NCBI RefSeq assembly: GCF_024323335.1
Contig: NC_066581.1
Location: 350,490,409-350,554,408, forward strand
Direction of reading: 5' to 3'
DNA from: Lathyrus oleraceus
Taxonomy: Eukaryota; Streptophyta; Magnoliopsida; Fabales; Fabaceae
DNA length: 64,000 nt
In this document: piece by piece, positions 56,501-64,000 of the stretch
Position numbering within the stretch: position 1 is the stretch's first letter
Layout: each line of letters begins with the position of its first letter
Program-made: the position numbers and the translations under genes
The notes under the pieces: model-generated
The model's database searches: none
What the model saw: only the letters and a program-made list of their open reading frames with translations
Told to the model about the DNA's origin: nothing

Positions 56501-56711
56501 TATCACACAAGCTAAGGAGCCTAGATCTCACCAACGATCCAAACACATACTTAGGCGTTATCACCTCATTCGAGAGATAGTAGATATGAAAATATGAAGA
56601 GTACCTACACTTGACAATATTGCTGACCCACTGACAAAGCCTCTTGCGCAGTAGAAGCATGATGGCCATACTAGATCTATGGGCATTAGGGGTATGCCTG
56701 ATTGGCTCTAG
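53588..56711 (+). pseudogene. pol: Copia pol: protease, integrase, RT, RNase H, several breaks
   Basis: Protease: WVLDTGCGSHICTN (about 53660). Pre-integrase: CQLGHINEKCISKLHKDGLL with CRSC. Integrase: HTDVCGPL, then a frameshift near 54300, TDDFSRYGYVYLMKH, a TAA at 54374, QSDRGGEYLS, NGVSERRN and a TGA at about 54562, so the D, D and E residues are all present. RT: WKMDVKTAFLNGNL and HVDDILLI, where Tyr of YVDD is His. A stop follows at 55873. RNase H covers 55915-56640 with a stop at 56176 and a frameshift near 56260 (GYTDL, KIEAEYIA, LYCDNNVAI, HILRRYHLIREI). It ends MGIRGMPDWL at 56711. Confidence 0.9.
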
Positions 56712-56712
56712 T

Positions 56713-56725
56713 GCTAGTGGGAGAT
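56713..56725 (+). promoter_or_regulatory. Polypurine tract of the copia element
   Basis: GCTAGTGGGAGAT directly before the LTR start TGTTGGTATAAG. Confidence 0.75.
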
Positions 56726-58087
56726 TGTTGGTATAAGCCCTAGAGGTAAATACTTTTGTTACTTGTATCGAATTATTTATTAATAATAAAATGCTTTTTC
56801 TTTATTATGTTTGTTTAATAAAGTCCCTAGAATAACTAGTTTGTTTAATGTATCAAGTGTGACTTAATCATGAGATCCCATTAAACATAAGGACACTAAT
56901 CTTAAAGTATTTGTAGTCGAGCTTTATTGTGAAATGGGATAACATTAAAGCATTAAGACTATTATGTATATAGACTGATGATCACATCTCATGGATCATG
57001 GATAAGGAGTTATCAAGTCTTAAACATAGGTATGAATATTAAGAGTAATATTTATACTGGATTGACCCGCTATGAGAATACTATATAGAATGTTATGCAA
57101 AGTGTCATAAGTTATTATCATGGTGATAATGGTGTATACCACCCTTTGACCTGAAACCACTATGGACCCTAGATGTAGAGTCGAGTGCCTTATTGCTGAT
57201 CAAACGTTATTCGTAACTGGATGACCATAAAGACAGTTGATGGGTACTCCACGAAGCATGCTGAGGGACATGAGTGACCTAGATGGAATTTGCCCATCCT
57301 GTGTAACACGATAAATGTCTACGGGCCCAATATTGAACTGGACAAGGATGACATAGTCTATGCCTTGTGGTCAATATAGACATAAGGGCAAAAGGGTAAT
57401 TATACACATAAGTATTATCACAAAAGGATTTGTCAGATCACATGATATTTTCGTGTCTTGGGTAGCAGTGATATGTTGCTAGATACCGCTCACTATTTAT
57501 TATGTTAAATACGTGATTTAATATAATTGTCAATGTCGCGAAAACCTACAGGGTCACACACAAAAGGACGGATTGATGAGAGATAGAGTAACTAAGGAAC
57601 ACCGTAAGGTACGGTACACTTAAATGAATTATAGAACATCGTAAGGTACAGTGTACTTAAGTAGAATACGAAATATGGTAAGGTACCATGCGCTTAAATG
57701 ATTTTGGCCTATTATAAGATATGTGCCACATACACTTAAGGGGGCTTTTTAGCTTGCAGCCCACGCAAGTGGTTCTATAAATAGAACCCTTGTGCAGAAG
57801 CATTAGTGTAGTTGCAATTTCGTTTCTCTCTCTCTCTTTCTCTATCTCACTCTCACTCAAAGCCTTCATTCGTAGCAGCTAGCACTGAGATTAAAGGAAT
57901 CCATTCGTGTGGACTGAGTAGAGGCGTTGTCACTGTTCAACGTTCGTGATTGTTCCGCAGATCTGCATCAAAGTTTTCAATCTCCAAAATAGGTAACGAT
58001 TCTATCACTGATCATACTCATTCGTAAGGATCATTAAAGGAGAATTTTTTTAAATTCCGTTGCGTTTAGGATTGCTATTCTCCTTCA
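56726..58087 (+). repeat. Copia 3' LTR (1362 bp)
   Basis: It starts TGTTGGTATAAGCCC and ends CTCCTTCA. It matches the split 5' LTR with scattered differences and shows the uninterrupted SIRE target site near 57494-57506. Confidence 0.95.
57776..57784 (+). promoter_or_regulatory. TATA box of the copia 3' LTR
   Basis: TATAAATAG in GGTTCTATAAATAGAACC, the same as 50775-50783. Confidence 0.6.
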
Positions 58088-58092
58088 GAATG
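58088..58092. repeat. Target site duplication of the copia element, right copy
   Basis: GAATG, identical to 41565-41569. Confidence 0.92.
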
Positions 58093-58260
58093 TCCATTCA
58101 CTCCGCAAGTTTTAGAGGAAATGATTGTGGGAGTATCAGGGGATGCATGAGCTACATGGGTGATACTTAGAAAAATGAACGGATTATGGAAACATTGAGA
58201 AATTGTATAACACCTACTTTCATCAACGTGTTGTCCTATCTTAAACAAATAATCTACCAA
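58088..58260 (-). pseudogene. Athila-like gag relic, zinc-knuckle part
   Basis: On the minus strand it reads HVAHASPDTPTIISSKTCGVNGH and, rejoined at the GAATG site with 41564 downwards, continues SRDDCK. That is a zinc knuckle CGVNGHSRDDC with the first Cys as Ser. The upstream part of the frame (to 58260) does not match gag clearly. Bases 58261-59160 hold no recognisable gene, only AT-rich sequence with an ATA microsatellite near 58627-58645. Confidence 0.6.
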
Positions 58261-59175
58261 CTTTCATCGGCGTAGTTTATTTGTTTAAGATTGAATTTTG
58301 TGAAGCTATTGAAAATGATTTTCTTCTCAACTGAGTTAGAAACACCTTCATCGCTTAGAACTCATTGGTCTGGAATTTCGCGTTAGATATCGAAACATAC
58401 CCTTTTAGCATATGGTAGGTACCTAAAATGACTTTACTTTTGTAAAATCATCTACTTGAAAAAAAACTCGAATCCCAAAACAATTTTTCGTAACAGAATA
58501 ACAGAGAGCTTACATGAGGTATGTCATAAGACATCCTTCATGATCCTTAGTCCCTAGGAAACTACTGAGACATGGCTAAATACAAAGTATACATCAAGGT
58601 GGATGAAAACATAAGCATTATAAGGTAAATAATAATAATAATAAAACAGAAACTAAATAAAAGCAAGAAATGACTTTAAATTAAACGTTATAATGGAGTC
58701 CTTGAACAACACAACAACAACAACATGAAAGAAAAATGCAATTAAAACTAACTTAAAATTTTAGAGCAAAATGTAGTACAATGCTCCTTGGTTTTTGTTC
58801 TATGATTACAACAAATTTATAGGCTTCAATTGGCACTAATTGAACGTAAATGGCCCTAATAACGAAGTTAAATACAAGAAATTCAAGGGATGCAAAATAG
58901 AAATGGAGAAAAATAATTCACGTCAAGAATCTAAAGGGATTACGACCATAACAGCTGCTTATGGGCTGGTCGTAATCCTTGTTTCTTGCTAATAGTTGTA
59001 TCTGTTGTTGTTTGCTCGCCCTTCTAGTGCTTCTTTTGCCTTGTCTTCAGAAATAAATTCTATTTTTCTTCTTGTACCTCTATCATAGACAAAATGCCAT
59101 CTTTTGGGAGTAAAATGGATCAAAAACAAAACAAAAACATAAGGAAAAACCTAACTAGAAAATGATAAAAATATT

Positions 59176-59235
59176 GTTGATCAAACTCCCCTATACTAGA
59201 ACTGTTGCTTGTCCTCAAGTAACTTGACTTGCATT
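59176..59235 (-). other. Possible gypsy PPT and LTR start
   Basis: On the minus strand TTGAGGACAAGCAACAG is followed by TATAGGGGAGTTTGATCAAC. GAGGACAAGCAA before a purine-rich tract is typical of the 3' region of Athila-like elements (from memory). The LTR would run left from about 59184; its other end was not found. Bases 59236-59950 contain no gene I recognise. Confidence 0.3.
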
Positions 59236-59949
59236 GACAGAATTTTAGCAAAGACAACGTCATAGAAAATCTCGTGGAAACATTAACAATGACACCCATA
59301 CAGGAACATAGTTCATACTAGTCAAGGGTCAATCCATCTGGTACTCGTATGACACTAAGGGTACCTTAAGAACATAAACTAAAGTCTCCCTCTTAATCAC
59401 CATTTTTCTATAGATTTGGCTATAAGTATCTGTACTTGATTTTTTTCTATTTTTAAACACTCAAAACGATCAATTTAAGGCAATAAAAAATAATAATAAT
59501 CATCACATACATATAAGGTTGAACTGGGAATTTATTTACCTCTTTTTTTTTAATTAATATCCCATTCTTTTGTTTTTTATCACTCATGTTTTCATCATTA
59601 TTTTTTCTTTTCATTACTTTCTTTTCCCTTTTCTTTTTCTTTTCATTTCTTTATTGATAATTGTATTTCTCATTTTATTTTGATATTTTATTGCCTCATT
59701 AGTATTTAATGGTACAAGATTAATCTCTTGATCATGATGGATAAAAGAATATTTATTGGAATGACCATCATGATTGATTTTTCTATCAAATCGGCAAGGC
59801 CTCCTTAATAACAAGTGACTAAATTTTATTTATACTACGTCGCACAACACTAGATCCTCATATTTTCCAATTTTAAAACAAACTTCAAATTGTTTATTAA
59901 CAATCATTTATACACTTTCATTAATTCAATGAAGTCTTTAAGGCGTAGG

Positions 59950-60724
59950 GTGGTCTTTTATTTTCAAATCATGTTTAAACATCAAACGTGTTGTAGCAAC
60001 ATTAGTAAACTTTCCCCATCAATAACTATAGAACATATCTTTCTTTGCATTATGAATACTGTTTGAAAAAGGTTTTTTCTTTGACTTGTATCCTCCTTCT
60101 TTATTTGGCTTCCCAACATTCTCTTCACTATTAGTAGGTCTCTACTAGGTATATCTTTTTCCTCCACTTCAAACTCCTCATCATAATTTTCATCATTCTC
60201 TTCAATAATTATTGTGTTTTTCTCCATGAGCATAACATCTTTGTTGGACATTAATATGCAATATGTCCTTAGCATTAACACTTGAAACACTTAACATTTT
60301 TTTAGTTGAAACACTTGAAGAGTGAATAATATATTCACCTTTGTTTTCATTCGTGGCTTCCTTAGACAATGAAATACATTCATTCTTTGATTTATTCTTC
60401 CAAATTTTTTAGAGTGATAATGTTTCTCCTTCCTAAGTCATTTCTTTTGATTTTTTTCTCCTTTGATAGCTTTATGCACAAAATCATCTACTTGTACATA
60501 GTGATGCAACTCTACTATGTCACTTATGTCATGATCTAGGCCATGGAGAAATCTAGCCACATTTTCTTCATTATCTTTGCAATGTATGCCACTTTTTATA
60601 TTCATAAAAAATATTAGAACCTTAAGTGAGCCTCTATAATATATTATGAAAGTTTCTATGGTAATAATAAGGCACAAATCTTCTTCTCAAAATTATTGTC
60701 ATCTCCTCCCAAGTGTTACTGGTT

Positions 60725-60730
<6 letters not shown>
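59950..60730 (-). pseudogene. Chromovirus-type Ty3/gypsy gag-protease relic
   Basis: Reading right to left on the minus strand: [21 protein letters not shown] (near 60720-60650), ARFLHGLDHDISDIVELHHYVQVDDFVHKAIKGE (60570-60450; quoted in two parts: ARFLHGLDHDISDIVELHHY, VQVDDFVHKAIKGE), a zinc knuckle KCFKC..GHIAY.CPTK with stops (about 60295-60225), then DLLIVKRMLGSQIKKED and RKICSIVIDGESLL, the degraded protease start (59982-60150). The order matches gag to protease of chromoviruses. Several stops are present and RT is absent. The microsatellite at 60725-60927 sits at its upstream edge. Confidence 0.65.
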
Positions 60731-60930
<200 letters not shown>

Positions 60931-61274
60931 TGTCTTCTTCAATCTCTTATTATTTGTTAGTTTTTAATCATTTCTCTTGCAATTTTGTTTTCACAATTTT
61001 GTGTGAATTATAAACTATTTTTAGAAAAAGATGATTGCAATTCCAATTTTTCCCTCAAAAATTTGTTTTTCTCGAACAAATTCTTTTGGTAAAGTTTTGA
61101 CTGAATGAGAGAAGCTTTTAGATCTTTCTATGAGAAAAAAAACTAAATATTTGAATTTGCTCAATAGTCATAAATGTATGGGTTATGTGAAGGTGCATAT
61201 GATGTGTATGATTTAGATAATGAAGGTGGCCTAGGCGTGGCAGTGAGATAAGACTTTTGAGTGAAGGAGAAGTA

Positions 61275-61279
61275 AAATG
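61275..61279. repeat. Possible target site duplication of the second SIRE copy
   Basis: AAATG precedes the LTR start TGAAATTC. The partner lies outside the window. Confidence 0.4.
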
Positions 61280-62689
61280 TGAAATTCTAGTTATCAGACT
61301 TTGAATGTCACACTGGTTGTTATGACATCCAATTCTGCACAGACAGGAATTATGCAGAACTTAACAGTAAGTGTAGTAAATAACACAAGTAATTGTTTAC
61401 CCAGTTCAGTCCAACATGACCTACATTTGGGGGCTACCAAGCCAGGGAGGAAATCCACTATTAGTAGTATCAATTCAAAGCTAAACTCACCCGTTTACAA
61501 CTTATCACTTAATCACTACCCAATGCAATTTCAATCTTAACCTAAGATCAGAGTTCCTACTCACTCCCCCTCAATCACCTCAGTGATTACTATCTTTAAA
61601 CACTATTAAAGACAAGTTGAAGTCACACTTCAAACAACTCTTGATTGTGCTTCACAGCTTTAATCAAGATACACAGCACTCACGCTTAAAAGCTTTGAGT
61701 GACACAACACTTACAACTCAATGAACACCCTATGCCAAAGCTATCATCTACTTGATAATGGCTTGGCTTACAAGATACGTCTAATACAAGACTCACAAAA
61801 ATACAGCAGTGAAGTATGATGGACACACAAAATCTTCACGCCTCAAAATCCCTGAAACTGAATGAAGGAACGCCTTCCTTTTATATTGCAGTATCCTGGG
61901 CTTTTGCACCTGTATTCTCCTGAATTTAAGGTCACGCGAGTTCCCATAAATTCAACATTTAGGTTACTAACAAATAGGCTATTTGTTAGGTTCATTGAAT
62001 GTAGCTTGGTTGTTGATTTCCTGGATTTTCTCTCAGTAGTTGAATCCCTGAAGAATAGCCTGAGAAAAAGCTGAAACAGAAAACTGAACAACCTACAATA
62101 TAGCATATGCTGTCAGGCATGAATGTCACGACATTCAGCTTGACATCAAGGTCCATATGCTGAGTCTGTTTTTCCAGAAAACAGACTGTACAATTTTGCT
62201 GAACTGTACATGATCAAAATGACCATACTACAGTAACAGCTTACATTAATAAATGTCAAAGTGTCCAACTTAACATTTACACATTTGGCCTTAAGTTAGT
62301 TATGTTATTCTCTTGAAGAACAAACTAAGTTACATGCTGAATTATAACAGAACACCACTCTGTCTAATGTTCAGTAGCTGCTGTCAATGATGAATGTCAT
62401 AACATCCAGTTTGACATTCAGTCAGTAGGCCTTATGCCAGGTCTGGTCTTTCCTTGATAACCAGACTGGAAATAAATACTAAGTTCTAACAGAACACCTG
62501 CTGTTCTATTCCTTAGTATCTGTTGACAGGTATGAATGTCACAGCATCCAGTTTGACATTCAATACATCATGTGTTAGCTAGTCCTGCAGTAACTACAAT
62601 GTAGTCACACATACATGTCATGACATCAGTCAAGACATTAGTACCCATCTAGTGTTTTACCATATAATGCAGCCAATTAAACACCTACA
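61280..62689 (-). repeat. LTR of the second SIRE copy (1410 bp)
   Basis: Same termini as 42348-43708 (TGTAGGTG to GAATTTCA on the minus strand), with small indels, for example extra bases near 61596, 62500 and 62640. Confidence 0.93.
61877..61887 (-). promoter_or_regulatory. TATA box in the second SIRE LTR
   Basis: AATATAAAAGG on the minus strand, the counterpart of 42931-42941. Confidence 0.45.
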
Positions 62690-62701
62690 AACTCCCCATT
62701 T
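62690..62701 (-). promoter_or_regulatory. Altered polypurine tract of the second SIRE copy
   Basis: AAATGGGGAGTT on the minus strand against AAAGGGGGAGTT in the intact copy. The upstream tract near 62965 is preserved. Confidence 0.6.
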
Positions 62702-63093
62702 GGCAAATTTTTGGCTAAAACACTTTGATCCCCATAACAGAGTTCATAGCAGCGGAATCACACACCTAGCAGGAATTAATACTAGCTAATACACTCAGAG
62801 TGGCAGCACACTCACACACATGGAAGTTAAATAAAAACTTCACACAGCAGCACACACATACAGAAGTTAAATCTAAACTTCAACACACAATCGCTGCAGG
62901 GGAGGAATCTGTCGTCCTGAGAGTCTGTTGTAGAGACTCTCACTCTGTTTGTCAGGGGTTACTCCCCCTTTTTGTCAAAAATGTTGCCAAAGCCAACAAC
63001 ATAACCAGAGAGTAACGACAGAGTTACAGACTTGGTTTTACTTCACAGTTTCAACCAAGTTACCATCCACTTGATCTTGCTTCACAGCTTTGA

Positions 63094-63354
63094 TCAAGTA
63101 ATCACCCACTGTTGCTTTACAGTAGGTACCACCATATCAGATGCCATGATTTTGTTTCTGACATCCAGAACCACTCCTGCATGAACAGCATCCTTGAACT
63201 CCTGCAGGTACATTGGCCTTCTCACAGTAGGGTGTCTCCTTATCCTCTTGTATCCACCCTTGTTGCAAGTATCATAGCTATGATCTGTTGACCAATCATG
63301 GCCTAGTATAAATTGTTTAATAGGCAGAGATATTAAACAATTTATCCCAACCAT
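63094..63354 (-). other. Short frame downstream of second SIRE pol, coding doubtful
   Basis: The counterpart of 44108-44368: an 86-codon frame MVGINCLISLPIKQF to KQQWVIT, open but with many replacements relative to the first copy. Confidence 0.25.
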
Positions 63355-63363
63355 CAGTGGTTG

Positions 63364-64000
63364 CTATAAGGTCTCAGAGAGACATATTCCCAGTTTGCTC
63401 CTTAAGTTTTCAAACTGAGTAGCATCCAAAGCCTTTGTAAATATGTCAGCCAGTTTAAGATCCGTGGCTACATGTTCCAAAGTGATCACCTTGTCTTCCA
63501 CCAGATCTCTGATGAAGTGGTGCCTAATGTCAATATGCTTGGTCCTGCTGTGTTGGATGGGATTCTTGGAGATATTGATGGCACTGAGATTATCACAGAA
63601 CAATGTCATGACATTTTGAGTGACATTGTACTCAGTGAGCATTTGTTTCATCCAAACCAGTTGGGAACAACTGCTTCCAGCAGCTATGTATTCAGCCTCT
63701 GCGGTGGACAGAGAAACACAATTATGCTTCTTGCTGAACCAAGATATGAGGTTGTCTCCTAAGAAGAAGCATCCACCTGATGTGCTTTTTCTGTCATCAG
63801 CACTCCCAGCCCAGTCAGCATCACAGTACCCAGATAGGACAGGCTCAGACCCATGTGAATACAGCATCCCATAGTCACAGGTCCCATTGATGTACTTGAG
63901 AATCCGTTTGACTTGATTCAAGTGGCTCACCTTAGGCTCTGCTTGATATCTGGCACACACTCCAACTGCATAAGAAATGTCAGGTCTACTTGCAGTTAGG
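63364..64000 (-). CDS. pol: SIRE pol C-terminal part (end of RT, RNase H), partial
   Basis: The frame is open to the window edge (LTASRPDISYAVGVCARYQ reading in from 64000). It contains YCDADWAGSADDRKSTSGG, STAEAEYIAAG and LFCDNLSAI, and ends KLGICLSETL. Over 198 residues I count about four differences from the copy at 44378. No stop is visible in the part seen; whether the whole gene is intact cannot be judged. Confidence 0.93.
   Translation of the reverse strand, partial: LTASRPDISYAVGVCARYQAEPKVSHLNQVKRILKYINGTCDYGMLYSHGSEPVLSGYCDADWAGSADDRKSTSGGCFFLGDNLISWFSKKHNCVSLSTAEAEYIAAGSSCSQLVWMKQMLTEYNVTQNVMTLFCDNLSAINISKNPIQHSRTKHIDIRHHFIRDLVEDKVITLEHVATDLKLADIFTKALDATQFENLRSKLGICLSETL

Larger units (their letters stand above)
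41570..58087 (+). mobile_element. Ty1/copia retrotransposon, decayed, split by a SIRE element
   Basis: The layout is 5' LTR (41570-42347 and 50498-51075), PBS, leader, gag, protease, integrase, RT, RNase H, PPT and 3' LTR (56726-58087), with target duplication GAATG. Integrase-before-RT order makes it copia. Wording such as HILRRYHLIREI and the gag resemble the Tork/Angela/TAR group, which I cannot resolve further. Without the inserted SIRE (and one target copy) it is about 8.4 kb. Several stops and frameshifts inactivate it. Confidence 0.9.
61280..64000 (-). mobile_element. Second SIRE-type copia element, 3' half, cut by window edge
   Basis: The LTR (61280-62689), PPT region and the C-terminal part of pol match the element at 42348-50497 in order and strand, with clear nucleotide differences and an LTR about 50 bp longer. 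It is the same family but a separate, somewhat older insertion. The 5' part is to the right of the window. Confidence 0.92.

Overview
This window is plant nuclear DNA made almost entirely of nested LTR retrotransposons. I recognise no host gene, tRNA or rRNA gene. The mix of elements is a very large Ogre-type Ty3/gypsy element with LTRs over 4 kb, a second Tat-lineage element, a SIRE-lineage Ty1/copia element and another copia family. This suggests a repeat-rich dicot, most likely a legume of the pea/vetch group; the species assignment is inference from element types only.

Left block (1-39082): the oldest layer is an Ogre-type LTR on the minus strand (1-4139 and 38751-39082), split by an Ogre element on the plus strand (4140-38750; target duplication GGACC/GAACC). 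The Ogre carries LTRs, a tRNA primer-binding site, ORF1, gag, protease, an intron, RT with two RNase H domains, integrase, a long repeat-filled 3' region and a polypurine tract. Its coding part holds many stops and frameshifts. Between RNase H and integrase sits a Tat element on the minus strand (16616-29036; duplication GCTTG), which has gag, the same kind of intron and pol, but no protease and no ORF1.

Right block (39083-64000): a minus-strand Athila-like gypsy relic (40455-41569, resuming at 58088) was hit in its gag zinc-knuckle region by a decayed copia element on the plus strand (41570-58087; duplication GAATG). The 5' LTR of that copia was later entered by a minus-strand SIRE-type element (42348-50497; duplication ATTAT) whose two 1361-bp LTRs look identical and whose 1562-residue gag-pol frame is uninterrupted. 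This is the youngest and only apparently intact element. To the right lie a chromovirus gag/protease relic with a long TA microsatellite, and the 3' half of a second SIRE copy that runs off the window.

The most interesting material is non-coding and is shared by the Ogre and Tat elements. In both, the stop codon that ends the upstream gag(-pro) frame lies inside a GTAA splice donor, and splicing restores an in-frame, phase-2 join to pol. Both have arrays of hairpins just after integrase whose stems change but stay paired. Both have many copies of a motif resembling the primer tRNA 3' end (the complement of the PBS). Each also has its own array of short hairpins with a fixed loop and covarying stems: loop CAGTAACC in Ogre and CTGAAC in Tat, the latter built into a 68-bp tandem repeat. 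The two leaders are also related and keep a stem-loop with a compensatory change.
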